Below, in pieces: positions 50,976-59,548 of a DNA stretch of 64,000 nt. The DNA lies in assembly GCA_949285785.1 (NCBI GenBank), contig CASEAG010000028.1, forward strand, positions 101,161 through 165,160. The letters run 5' to 3'. A program made the translations under genes and the position numbers. Numbering within the stretch: the first letter of the stretch is position 1; the number at the start of each line of letters is the position of its first letter. The notes beneath the pieces were generated by a model. That model worked only from the letters and a program-made list of their open reading frames with translations, did not search any database and was not told the origin of the DNA. This stretch comes from an uncultured Spirochaetales bacterium (GTDB lineage: Bacteria > Spirochaetota > Spirochaetia > Sphaerochaetales > Sphaerochaetaceae).

Positions 50976-52501
50976 TTCTCCCCTCCTTTCCTGCTTCCGA
51001 GCATCAGGTATCCTATGGATTCCTTGTCGGCAGTAGCCGCATCCACGACCGCGACGATACGGCCGTCGAATATGACGGCGATCCTGTCGCTCACGGCAAG
51101 GACCTCGTCAAGCTCCATCGAAATCAGAAGGACGGCCTTGATCTCGTCACGGAGCCGGATCAGCGTATCCTGGACCGAATCGGCGGCGCCGATGTCCAGA
51201 CCTCTCGTCGGCTGGATGGCGACGTAGAGGGAGGGATCGGCATTCGCCTCGCGTGCGATGACGATCTTCTGCTGGTTTCCACCCGAAAGGGTTCCTGCTG
51301 CGACGTTGACGTTTGCAAGACGGATGTCATAGTCCTTTGCAAGCTTCTCCGCAGTCTCCTGTATCGCGTTGCGCTTCAGCCAGAAGCCCTTCTTCGAGTA
51401 TTCCGGCCTCTCCTCCTGTCCGAGCACGAGGTTGTAGGCGACGGAATACTGCAGCACGAGGCTCTCCTTCTGCCTGTCCTCCGCGACGTAGCCAAGTCCC
51501 ATGTCGCGGCGCTGTCGGACGTTCAGGTCGTTCACATTGCGGCCTTCGAAGAGAATCTCGCCGCTGTCGGGCTTGAAGAGACCGAGAATGCACTTCTCCA
51601 TCTCCTCCTGGCCGTTTCCATCGACGCCTGCGATGCCGACGATCTCACCTTCATGTACCGTCAGGTCGAGTCCCTTCAGCTTCTCGTTGCCTTCGATGTT
51701 GGTATAGTGCAGGTCCTTTATTGTAAGGACCTCCTTGCCGGGACGTATGTCGCTTCTCGCCTTGCGGCCGGTATCGACGCTGTGGCCGACCATCATGCGC
51801 GTTATGTCGTCTATGGACGTGTCGCATATGGCCTTGGTGCCGATGACCTCGCCACGTCGGATGACCGTGACATGGTCGGAGACCTTCATGACCTCGGCCA
51901 GCTTGTGGCTGATGAAGATGATGGTCTTGCCCTTCTGCTTGAGCGAGAGCAGGATGTCGCAGAACTCGTCGATCAGATGCGGCGGAAGGACCGCGGTCGG
52001 CTCGTCGAAGATCAGAATGTCGGCCTGTCTGTACAGGACCTTGAGGATCTCGACCCTCTGCTGCTCTGGAACCGACAGGTCGCCCACTCTCTTCGTGACA
52101 TCGAGATTGAGCTCGTATCTGTCGGAGATCGCCTGGACCTGCTCGATGCCCTTCTGCCTGTCTATCTTGAGGGACGATCCCGGCTCCTGACCTATGATGA
52201 CGTTCTCCATGACGCTCATCTTCGGAATGAGCATGAAATGCTGGTGCACCATGCCGATGCCCGCGGCGTTCGAATCCCTGGGGCTGGAGAACTTCTCTAC
52301 CTTTCCATTGATGACTATCTCACCCTCGTCGGGCACGAGGAGCCCGAAGAGGATGTTCATCAGGGTCGACTTGCCAGCACCGTTCTCGCCGGCAAGGGCG
52401 TGGATCTCGCCCTTTTCGACGGAGAACGATATGTTGTTGTTGGCAACGACGCCAGGAAAGCGCTTGGTTATGCCTTTAAGCTCAATAGCGTATTCAGCCA
52501 T
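50972..52501 (-). CDS. ABC importer ATP-binding protein, tandem domains (RbsA/NupO type)
   Basis: 509 residues with two ABC domains. The first has Walker A GENGAGKSTLMN near 36, signature LSVPEQQRVEI-type near 140 and Walker B ILIFDEPTAV. The second is degenerate at Walker A (VDGNGQEEM) but keeps LSGGNQQKIVIARE near 400, as usual for this class. ATG at 52501 is preceded by AGGAGGAAAG. Confidence 0.94.
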   Translation of the reverse strand: MAEYAIELKGITKRFPGVVANNNISFSVEKGEIHALAGENGAGKSTLMNILFGLLVPDEGEIVINGKVEKFSSPRDSNAAGIGMVHQHFMLIPKMSVMENVIIGQEPGSSLKIDRQKGIEQVQAISDRYELNLDVTKRVGDLSVPEQQRVEILKVLYRQADILIFDEPTAVLPPHLIDEFCDILLSLKQKGKTIIFISHKLAEVMKVSDHVTVIRRGEVIGTKAICDTSIDDITRMMVGHSVDTGRKARSDIRPGKEVLTIKDLHYTNIEGNEKLKGLDLTVHEGEIVGIAGVDGNGQEEMEKCILGLFKPDSGEILFEGRNVNDLNVRQRRDMGLGYVAEDRQKESLVLQYSVAYNLVLGQEERPEYSKKGFWLKRNAIQETAEKLAKDYDIRLANVNVAAGTLSGGNQQKIVIAREANADPSLYVAIQPTRGLDIGAADSVQDTLIRLRDEIKAVLLISMELDEVLAVSDRIAVIFDGRIVAVVDAATADKESIGYLMLGSRKGGEK

Positions 52502-52535
52502 CTTTCCTCCTGGTATCAATGTCGGACGGCTTCAC

Positions 52536-53591
52536 TTACTTCGCGAAGTTGGCGTTGTAGTCTGCCTCGACCTGCGGCGGGACGATCTCGCCGGAGATGA
52601 TCGCAGCGCTGATCTCGTCGAGCTGCGCCTGGATCTCGGGAGTGATCATGGCCAGAAGATCGTCGTTCATGTCCGTGTAGCGGACGATGACACCGTCATT
52701 GGCAAGGCCGAGCGTCATCGGGGACGACGTGTCGAAGTTGCCGTTGTCGACATAGTCGGACACGATTGCCAGGATCGTCTGGTCGACGGGCTTGACAAGG
52801 GATGCGACGATCTTGTCGGGCATCTGGTCGAACTGGCCCTTTGCAGCACCGAAGCAGTACTTGCCCTCGCCTGCGCTCTTGGCTGCGTTGAAGACTCCGA
52901 CGTTACATGCACCGGCGAACGTGCTCACGATGTCTGCGCCTCTGGAGTACATCGCGTTGGCGACCTCCTGTCCCTTGTTGATATCGCTGTAGCTGTTGGT
53001 GAAGGCGCTCTGGACTGTGATGTCGGGGTTGACGTACTCGGCACCGGCCTTGAAGCCCCAGTTGAAACGCTCCTGGACGATGTCGCCGGAGACGGCCGCA
53101 ACGGAACCTACATTGTCCGTCTTGGTGAGAAGGCCTGCCAGAGCTCCGATGAGGAAGGCACCCTCCTGCTCTGCATACGTCGTGGTCATGACGTTGGCTG
53201 GCATTCCGCTCGCCTCGTTGAGATAGAGGAACTTGACCTCCGGGTATTCGTTCGCGACCTCGACCATGGCATCCGCGTACTCGGCAGAGCCGATGACCAC
53301 GAAGTTGACACCCTGGCTGATGAGGGTCCTGAGGCTGTTCCCTGCATCCGCGATGTCGGGGACCTCGAGACAGATGTTGTCGAAGCCGTACTTCTCGCTG
53401 ACGGCCTCCACACCATCCCTGATGTCGTCGTTGAAGCTCTGCGTGCCGAAGATCGTCGCGATCATTCCAAGCTTGAGATCGACGCCGTCTCCTTCCGAGG
53501 ATGACGAGCTCGAGCTCTCTTCGCCACCACACGCGGTGAATGCGAACAGGACGATCAGCAGCAATGCCACAAGTCTAGTTACCTTTTTCAT
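52536..53591 (-). CDS. BMP-family substrate-binding lipoprotein
   Basis: 351 residues. Signal VALLLIVLFAFTAC gives a lipobox with Cys near 21, followed by a Ser-rich linker. The body is PnrA/BMP-like: GTQSFNDDIRDGV near 52 and EGAFLIGALAG near 155 are the signature blocks. Relatives bind purine or pyrimidine nucleosides. ATG at 53591 follows AAGGAGGG by six bases. The ligand here could be a modified nucleoside or glycoside. Confidence 0.92.
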   Translation of the reverse strand: MKKVTRLVALLLIVLFAFTACGGEESSSSSSSEGDGVDLKLGMIATIFGTQSFNDDIRDGVEAVSEKYGFDNICLEVPDIADAGNSLRTLISQGVNFVVIGSAEYADAMVEVANEYPEVKFLYLNEASGMPANVMTTTYAEQEGAFLIGALAGLLTKTDNVGSVAAVSGDIVQERFNWGFKAGAEYVNPDITVQSAFTNSYSDINKGQEVANAMYSRGADIVSTFAGACNVGVFNAAKSAGEGKYCFGAAKGQFDQMPDKIVASLVKPVDQTILAIVSDYVDNGNFDTSSPMTLGLANDGVIVRYTDMNDDLLAMITPEIQAQLDEISAAIISGEIVPPQVEADYNANFAK

Positions 53592-53633
53592 GATTGACCC
53601 TCCTTCTGGTCTTTTACATTTTCCCATTGTCTA

Positions 53634-54833
53634 TCAATTCCTGATGGAATACCACTTGAAAAGCTCATTCACCTCGTCCACATGGTCGCCACGCACCATG
53701 ATCTGGTGATTCGACAGGGGATGCGTCAGATAGCTGTCCACATCCTCGACTCTGAGCCTGACCTGCGTCCGGCACAGGTCGCATTCGTCCAGGTTCTCTA
53801 CGAAGGCGGCCTTCTGGACGAAATATGTCCTCATGTCCTCGCGGCACTTGAAGAGCGTATACGTGTCGTCTGCGAACTCGCCCTTCACCGCCACGCTTAT
53901 TCCGCTCTCGAAATGGGTCGTCAGGCTGTAGCTGTCGACCATCGACAGCGGAAGCGTGCAATGCGCAAGGACGATCTCCTTTCTGTCCATGTCGATTCTG
54001 CTCGGATTCGCCATGAAGCATGGCTGACCTGTGAGAGTGTTCATCACGACCATCGACAGCAGGCTTCTGGTATCGCCCTCGCAGGATGCAGGAACGCCCA
54101 TGCTGTTGAGAATTGCCAGGGCCAGACATCCGGAGGCCTTGTAGGGATCGAGAAGGTCGAAGCACCTTAGCGAGACCGCGTCGAAGTGGTGACGATCGAT
54201 CAGACGCCTGACTGCACCGTAGATATGGAAGGCCTTCTCCAGCTCGTTCCTGTCATAGCCGGTCTCGATGAGGGACTGTGTATAGGAGTCCGGCTCGTAG
54301 GTCCTCTTGTCTATCTCGGCGCACACCTCGTCCATCGTGATGTAAACGGTCTCGATGCCGGTGCTCTTCCTGAGCTTCTCCACATCGTACTCGCTGTTTA
54401 TGAGCATGTTCGGACTGCCGAGCACACCCACCCTGTATCCGTCGAGTCTGGAAATCGTCCTGAAGCATCTGTGAATCGTCCCGAGTCTTCCTGCAATGCT
54501 TGCTGCACTGCCATGCAGGATCTGGCCGACCTGACCATGGTCGTTCACGTAGCTGAGCTCCTCCATGGATGCCGCCAGCGAGTTGTTGCTCGGGGTGGTT
54601 ATCAGGACGTATGGGCCTGTGGTCCTCTCGAAGATCGCCTTGAAGGCCTGTGCCGATCCGCCTGATGCGACGAAGATGAACTTGCATGGTTCGTCCACGA
54701 TATCGTCGGCAGAGACGAAGACCAGTTCGTCATCCATGTACGAGCTTATCCGCTTCCTGAAGTCCTCTGCACTGGCAAGAATTCTTCTCTTGTCGTTCTC
54801 AAGTGGTGTAGCTATAAGAGCCGCCTGTATCAA
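53634..54833 (-). CDS. Fucose/arabinose-isomerase-like enzyme
   Basis: 399 residues, TTG start with AAAGGAGG five bases away. C-terminal SNHQIMVRGDHVDEVNELFK and the central FDAVSLRCFDLLDPYKASGCLALAILNSMGVPASCEGD resemble the FucI/AraA fold (metal Glu in CEGD). It is shorter than typical FucI (about 590) and belongs to the 'L-fucose isomerase-like' group. It should interconvert an aldose and a ketose of unknown identity. First gene of the 12-kb operon. Confidence 0.75.
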   Translation of the reverse strand: MIQAALIATPLENDKRRILASAEDFRKRISSYMDDELVFVSADDIVDEPCKFIFVASGGSAQAFKAIFERTTGPYVLITTPSNNSLAASMEELSYVNDHGQVGQILHGSAASIAGRLGTIHRCFRTISRLDGYRVGVLGSPNMLINSEYDVEKLRKSTGIETVYITMDEVCAEIDKRTYEPDSYTQSLIETGYDRNELEKAFHIYGAVRRLIDRHHFDAVSLRCFDLLDPYKASGCLALAILNSMGVPASCEGDTRSLLSMVVMNTLTGQPCFMANPSRIDMDRKEIVLAHCTLPLSMVDSYSLTTHFESGISVAVKGEFADDTYTLFKCREDMRTYFVQKAAFVENLDECDLCRTQVRLRVEDVDSYLTHPLSNHQIMVRGDHVDEVNELFKWYSIRN

Positions 54834-54846
54834 ACCTACCTCCTTT

Positions 54847-54860
54847 CTTAATCGTTTAAG
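54847..54860. promoter_or_regulatory. LacI-type operator O1
   Basis: CTTAATCGTTTAAG: palindrome with central CG, 12 of 14 positions symmetric, 14 bases upstream of the isomerase TTG, overlapping the region before the Shine-Dalgarno. It matches O2 (54914) in inverted orientation: 15 of 16 bases including the outer CGG are identical. Confidence 0.7.
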
Positions 54861-54913
54861 CGGGTCAACTCCCTGTAGTACAATATTTTAGAAATCAAAA
54901 TCAGACTTTTCCG

Positions 54914-54927
54914 CTTAAATGATTAAC
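54914..54927. promoter_or_regulatory. LacI-type operator O2
   Basis: CTTAAATGATTAAC, 67 bases from O1 centre to centre, on the far side of the AT-rich stretch that must hold the promoter. The pair is suited to looping or dual-site repression by the LacI protein encoded in the operon. The remainder of the gap to dnaB (54928-55097) shows nothing else. Confidence 0.65.
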
Positions 54928-55097
54928 TGATTACATCATAAACCATCCCGGCAGGCTGTCAACAAGAAAAATCATCTGATGGACGAAAAAAGTCACACCA
55001 GAGGATGTAAACCGGTTGAGCTCTACATGACGGCTCTGCCATGTACGTCAACGCGGATGGAGTGATGATGTCTACACGAGGAAGCCGGTCAGGACAA

Positions 55098-56486
55098 TCA
55101 GGATCCCCAGTGGCCGTCCGGGAGGTTCTCGAAGCTTGCGGTCACAGGCTTGAAGCCGGCATAGAACTCGCCCGTCTCGCCGTTCCTCTGCTTCGCGACG
55201 ATCACCTTGGTCTCCTGGAGCGTGTTCTCCCCCTTCATGTCCTTGACGAGCTTCTCCCTGTCGATCTTCCTGCTACGATGCAGAAACATGACCATGTCGG
55301 CATCCTGCTCGATCGCACCCGAGTCACGCAGGTTGTTCAGCTGTGGTTCGTTCTTGTCACCCTCTGCATCACGAGTAACCTGACAGAGCACAACGACTGG
55401 AATCTTGAGCTCGCGCGCAAGGCTCTTGAGCGCCTTCGATATCTCGGTGACCTGTTCGAACTTCTTGCTTGCCGCCGGCATCTCGGCATCGATCAGGCCG
55501 ATGTAGTCGATGAATATTGCCTGGACTTCCTTCTCCTTCTTCAGCCTCCTTGCGCTGGCGCGGATCTCGGACAGCTTCATGTTGGGCGTGTCGATGATGA
55601 AGAGTTTCGAATCGAAAAGCTGGGATGCCGCTGCGAGCATCCTGTTGAAGCTCGGATCCTTCTGGCTTGCGAAGCCGGCGTTCCTGATCGTCTTCAGCGG
55701 TACATTCGAGACACCTGACAGGAGTCGCTGCGACACCTGCAGTCCGCTCATCTCCAGAGAGAAGAAGGCGACGCTGTATCTCCGGGGCTTCATGATCATG
55801 TTCTGTATGATGCTTATCGCGAACGCGGTCTTTCCTATCGACGGGCGAGCAGCGATGATGATGAAGTCGGTCGGGTGGAAGCCTCCGTCCGTGAGCTGGT
55901 CCAGGCGGTCGAATCCGGTCTCGAGATTACCCGACGAGGCACCTTCCATCCTGTCACGGAGGTTCTCCAGCGCACTGGAGACATACTGGCCGATAGAGAC
56001 GTCCTTGCCTGCATCGCCAAGGCCCTCGGCAAGCCGGCTGAGCTTTGACTCGCTGTCGCCGATGAGCTTGACGATCTCCTGGCTCTCATCGAATCCGCAC
56101 ACTGAGAACTCGTTCGACAGCTCGATGAAGCGGCGTCTTAGCGATAGGGAGTGGATTATCTGGGCATGCACACCCACGGAAGCCGTCGTCGACACGCTCT
56201 CGGTCAGAGAGGAGATGTACCCCACTCCACCGCACTGGGCAAGTTCTCCACGCCCCTTCAGGAACTCGATGATGGACAGAGTGTCAAGCGTCTTGAGCGG
56301 AGCAGAGTCGGAATACGCGATGAAAGCCGCGTAGAGCGTCCTGTGTCCCGGATGATAGAAGTCGGACGGAGTAACATACTCCATCGCGGTCTGCAGCGAA
56401 TTGGCATTGAGGAGAATAGCTCCGAGGACAGCCTTCTCGGCATCCTCGTTGTGCGGCATCGTCCTGTAGCTGATCTCTTCGTCCAT
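55098..56486 (-). CDS. dnaB: Replicative DNA helicase DnaB
   Basis: 462 residues. N-terminal domain begins PHNEDAEKAVLGAIL. The RecA-like domain has Walker A ARPSIGKTAF near 213 (Ala where Gly is usual), FSLEMSG near 245, IFIDYIGLI near 325 and LRDSGAIEQDADMVMFLHR near 400. ATG at 56486 follows GGAGGG. Last gene of the rpsF operon. Confidence 0.96.
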   Translation of the reverse strand: MDEEISYRTMPHNEDAEKAVLGAILLNANSLQTAMEYVTPSDFYHPGHRTLYAAFIAYSDSAPLKTLDTLSIIEFLKGRGELAQCGGVGYISSLTESVSTTASVGVHAQIIHSLSLRRRFIELSNEFSVCGFDESQEIVKLIGDSESKLSRLAEGLGDAGKDVSIGQYVSSALENLRDRMEGASSGNLETGFDRLDQLTDGGFHPTDFIIIAARPSIGKTAFAISIIQNMIMKPRRYSVAFFSLEMSGLQVSQRLLSGVSNVPLKTIRNAGFASQKDPSFNRMLAAASQLFDSKLFIIDTPNMKLSEIRASARRLKKEKEVQAIFIDYIGLIDAEMPAASKKFEQVTEISKALKSLARELKIPVVVLCQVTRDAEGDKNEPQLNNLRDSGAIEQDADMVMFLHRSRKIDREKLVKDMKGENTLQETKVIVAKQRNGETGEFYAGFKPVTASFENLPDGHWGS

Positions 56487-56634
56487 GACAGTCCCTCCAA
56501 GGAAAGCGTCTTTCCATGATAGCCCAACAGCCATGTGACAGGGAAGAAGATTCGAAAAGAAAGTTCAAGACGGAAATAAGGTCCACACCACTGCGGCATG
56601 GACCTTCGTCTTCAAGTGTAGTAGAACGACCCGA

Positions 56635-57273
56635 TCAGTCGGCTTCCTCGGTTGCAGGAGCCTCCTCGACAGGGGTCTCGACCTCGGCAGGAGCCTCCTC
56701 GACGGCGGCATCCTGGGCCACGGTCTCAGCCTCCTGTGCAGCGGCGGCGGCAGCGGCTTCGGCCTCGGCCTTCGCCCTGGCCTCCTCTGCAGCCCTGGCC
56801 TCGGCGGCCTTCCTCTCCTTCACCATCTCCTCGCTCTCGACGACCAGCTTGACATGGCTGAACTCGTTCTCATAGAGGTGGACGATGATGGAATATGTTC
56901 CGACCATCTTGATCGCATGAGTCGCGACCTCGATCTTCTTCCTCTCGACCTCGATCCCCTGCTTTGCAAGCGCATCCTGGACCATCACGGAGGTGACGGA
57001 ACCGAATAGCTTTCCAGACTCGCCCGCAGGAACGACGATGTTGAGGACCGTGGCGTCGAGCTTCTCCTTCATGGAAGCGCTCTGGGCCCTCTTCTCGGCC
57101 TTTCTCTTCTCGATCTGTGCAGCGCGGGAAGCGAAGATTGCAGCATTGGTCTTGTTGTACAGAACTGCAGCTCCGGTGGGCAGGAGATAGTTACGGGCGT
57201 AACCGTCCTTGACCACCACGACGTCTCCCTCTTCTCCGAGGTTGACAACATCCTGGTTAAGAATGATCTTCAT
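56635..57273 (-). CDS. rplI: 50S ribosomal protein bL9 with acidic C-terminal extension
   Basis: 212 residues, about 60 more than E. coli bL9. The N-domain [32 protein letters not shown] is diagnostic. From about residue 150 the chain becomes Ala/Glu-rich coiled coil and ends in EEAPATEEAD. Starts within the end of the DUF2232 gene (17-base overlap). Confidence 0.95.
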   Translation of the reverse strand: MKIILNQDVVNLGEEGDVVVVKDGYARNYLLPTGAAVLYNKTNAAIFASRAAQIEKRKAEKRAQSASMKEKLDATVLNIVVPAGESGKLFGSVTSVMVQDALAKQGIEVERKKIEVATHAIKMVGTYSIIVHLYENEFSHVKLVVESEEMVKERKAAEARAAEEARAKAEAEAAAAAAAQEAETVAQDAAVEEAPAEVETPVEEAPATEEAD

Positions 57274-58231
57274 CTGAAAACTCCTCTGGTTTTCTTAGAT
57301 TTATCCAGTTCTCGAGCACGCCCAGCAGGGCAAGTCCGAAAACCAGAATGGCGTTCAACACCTGAACAAGGATGAGGATCAGCAGGAGCCATCCGGCCAA
57401 TCTGAAGCTCGTCATCCGTCCTCCTCTCCTCCACAGCCTGTGGTCCACGATCGCGAAGCCCTGGAGAAAATACACCAGGATCGTGCAGATCGCGAATGCC
57501 ACCACCGGAACCACGATCCACATCGGGACCGTGATGAAGCAGCACAGCAGGACACCCGTCCACAGGCCCAGGAACAGGTACAGGAACCAGTCCGGGACTC
57601 TGAAGTTGCGTATCCTGCACTCGAAGGCTTCGTCCTCCGGGTGTGTGGCCGCCTCATAGATGAAGGTCAGCAGCAGGCTGTTGGCCAGCACTATGGACGG
57701 CGTGAGGCTCACGAGCGCGAACAGCACGACCAGGACCAGGAAGTCCATCGACTCGCCATCCAGACCCAGAATCGGGCCCAGGATGCCGGTCACGGTCGCC
57801 CCATAGGCACCCATGAGGGTCTCGAGCAGTCCCGGAGCGAGCACCAGGACGATCTCGAAGACCAGAAACAGGACAATCGATGGACTGAAGGCATACATGA
57901 TTCTCTCGAATATGCTCCTCGTCCTGTCCTTGCTCACCCATACCACGGCGCAAAGTATGAGCGATGTCGGCATGAACATTGTCACCCCTATGAAGGCCCA
58001 CGTTAGACCCTGGTCCAGAACGTCCCTCATCATCAGGATGTTCCTACCCAGGACCAGCACCAGAGCTGCAACGCAGGCGGTGTCCGTGGTGCGCTTCGGG
58101 TAGCGCCTATCAAGCAGAAGAAGAGGCAGCGTGAAGAAGAGGGATCCGATTGATGTAAGGTAGAGCAGGAAGCTCACCAGCACCGCCAGGACCACGCGTC
58201 CCAAGCCGCTCTTTTCTGTCGATTGGTTCAT
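57257..58231 (-). CDS. DUF2232/YybS-like membrane protein
   Basis: 324 residues, about eight membrane segments, ending in an acidic tail. Position between rpsR and rplI and the hydrophobic profile match the DUF2232 family seen at this place in Firmicutes and spirochaetes. Function not established. Four-base overlap with rpsR. Confidence 0.75.
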   Translation of the reverse strand: MNQSTEKSGLGRVVLAVLVSFLLYLTSIGSLFFTLPLLLLDRRYPKRTTDTACVAALVLVLGRNILMMRDVLDQGLTWAFIGVTMFMPTSLILCAVVWVSKDRTRSIFERIMYAFSPSIVLFLVFEIVLVLAPGLLETLMGAYGATVTGILGPILGLDGESMDFLVLVVLFALVSLTPSIVLANSLLLTFIYEAATHPEDEAFECRIRNFRVPDWFLYLFLGLWTGVLLCCFITVPMWIVVPVVAFAICTILVYFLQGFAIVDHRLWRRGGRMTSFRLAGWLLLILILVQVLNAILVFGLALLGVLENWINLRKPEEFSDEDHS

Positions 58232-58509
58232 TTCTTCTCGAAAGGCAGGTATGCAAGCACGCGGGCCTTCTTGATCTCTGCATTGAGAGCCCTCTGATGC
58301 TTTGCGCAGGTTCCCGTGATCCTTGCAGGAAGGATCTTCCCTCTTTCGGTGATGTATCTGCGAAGCATGTCGGGGTTCTTGTAGTCCGCCTTGGGCGCAC
58401 CCGGCTGACAGAACTTGCAGACCTTCTTCTTGAAACCGGGCTTTCTCATGCCCATTCTCTTGGAAGCGGCATCGCCTTCCTTCACGAAAGCTTCATTGTC
58501 ATCGCGCAT
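58228..58509 (-). CDS. rpsR: 30S ribosomal protein bS18
   Basis: 93 residues. [25 protein letters not shown] and [20 protein letters not shown] are the S18 core. Two of the Cys form CKFC, with further C/H in TCAKH, so it may be a zinc-binding paralogue form. Nineteen bases after ssb. Confidence 0.95.
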   Translation of the reverse strand: MRDDNEAFVKEGDAASKRMGMRKPGFKKKVCKFCQPGAPKADYKNPDMLRRYITERGKILPARITGTCAKHQRALNAEIKKARVLAYLPFEKK

Positions 58510-58527
58510 ATGTTCTAACTCCTAAAA

Positions 58528-59097
58528 TCAAAATGGTACGTCGTCGTCGCCATAGCTCTCGGGTCCGCCGACGGAATAGTCGTTGGACACGCTCTCGCCA
58601 CCCGAAGGACGCGAGAAGGATCCCGAAAAGCGGTTCTGATTCGACGGGGCGCCACCAGGCTGCCCCATTCCAGAGCCCATCATGGGCTGCTGGTTCTGAT
58701 GCTGTGCATATCCTCCCTGCGGGGAAGCGTATGCACCATCGCCATTGCCGTTGGGGCTGTCGCCTTTCGATCCGATCAGGTTGAGCTGGTTGACGACGAT
58801 CTCGACTTTGCTTCTAGACTGTCCGTCCTGCTCCCACCTGCTCTGGCGCAGCTCTCCGGATATTGCTACCTGCCTGCCCTTGTCAAGGAATCTGTTGACC
58901 GTCTCCGCACTGCGGCCGAAGTAGACGCAGTCGAAGAAGTTGGCCTCGTCCTCCCAGCCATTGCCATCAGCAGACCTCTTTCTTCTGTTGACGGCCAGAG
59001 AGAAGCGGAGCACCGCTCCTCCACCTGCCTGGGAATAACGGATCTCGGCCTGACGAGTCAGACGCCCTGTGAGACAGACGCTGTTCAAATCCGCCAT
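58528..59097 (-). CDS. ssb: Single-stranded DNA-binding protein
   Basis: 189 residues. OB-fold start MADLNSVCLTGRLTRQAEIRY and NFFDCVYFGRSAETV; from about 115 a Gln/Gly-rich linker leads to the acidic tip GDDDVPF, the usual SSB interaction tail. Confidence 0.95.
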   Translation of the reverse strand: MADLNSVCLTGRLTRQAEIRYSQAGGGAVLRFSLAVNRRKRSADGNGWEDEANFFDCVYFGRSAETVNRFLDKGRQVAISGELRQSRWEQDGQSRSKVEIVVNQLNLIGSKGDSPNGNGDGAYASPQGGYAQHQNQQPMMGSGMGQPGGAPSNQNRFSGSFSRPSGGESVSNDYSVGGPESYGDDDVPF

Positions 59098-59124
59098 ATG
59101 GAATGCTCCTGGAAACCGTCCGCC

Positions 59125-59406
59125 TTACTTCTCGGGGTTGACGAACAGGTACTTCAGCACAAGAGTGCTGAGCTGGAAGACATGGCTGAGAGGTGCAATG
59201 GACGCCGGATCCGCGCTGAGCTCGAAGTAGACATAATGTCCCTTGTCCTGCTTCGCGATCTGGTATGCCAGAGTCTTGACTCCGAGATCGTCCTGCTTCG
59301 TGATCTGGACGCCGGCCTTCTCGAACTCGGCAGTCACGAATGCCAAACCTTCCTTCATCTTCTCCTCATCAGCGTCGAAGATGACAGTGAACTCATAATT
59401 TCTCAT
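59125..59406 (-). CDS. rpsF: 30S ribosomal protein bS6
   Basis: 93 residues. MRNYEFTVIFDADEE and KAGVQITKQDDLGVKTLAYQI with HYVYFELSADPASI are bS6 signatures. First gene of the operon; AAGGAGGG precedes the ATG. The 5' UTR contains ATCCG...CGGAT, possibly part of an S6:S18 binding leader. Confidence 0.95.
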   Translation of the reverse strand: MRNYEFTVIFDADEEKMKEGLAFVTAEFEKAGVQITKQDDLGVKTLAYQIAKQDKGHYVYFELSADPASIAPLSHVFQLSTLVLKYLFVNPEK

Positions 59407-59467
59407 GGTTCCCTCCTTGTGGTCTTGGTATGATCCGCTCCTACGAAACGGATAAAGAGGCTTGCAT

Positions 59468-59497
59468 AAGTTATCATCGCAGGGACATTTGTGTCAA
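59468..59497 (-). promoter_or_regulatory. Promoter of the rpsF-ssb-rpsR-rplI-dnaB operon
   Basis: On the minus strand TTGACA (-35, perfect), 18 bases, TAACTT (-10). It leaves a UTR of about 55 bases before rpsF with a good Shine-Dalgarno. Confidence 0.75.
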
Positions 59498-59548
59498 TAA
59501 TCGTGCCATCATGTGATAGAATCCATCCATATCCAGGAGGACGGATCC

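Noticed and set aside
51327..52600. Long plus-strand frames opposite the ABC ATPase and other leftward genes
   Set aside because: Shadows of GC-rich coding sequence: low-complexity Arg/Ala/Ser-rich or scrambled products with no start signals.
42397..54833. Straight assignment to the sulfoquinovose sulfo-transketolase pathway
   Set aside because: The split transketolase, RpiB-like and isomerase genes fit, but no sulfolactaldehyde reductase/dehydrogenase or sulfonate exporter is visible and a nucleoside hydrolase and O-sulfatase are, so it is kept only as an alternative.
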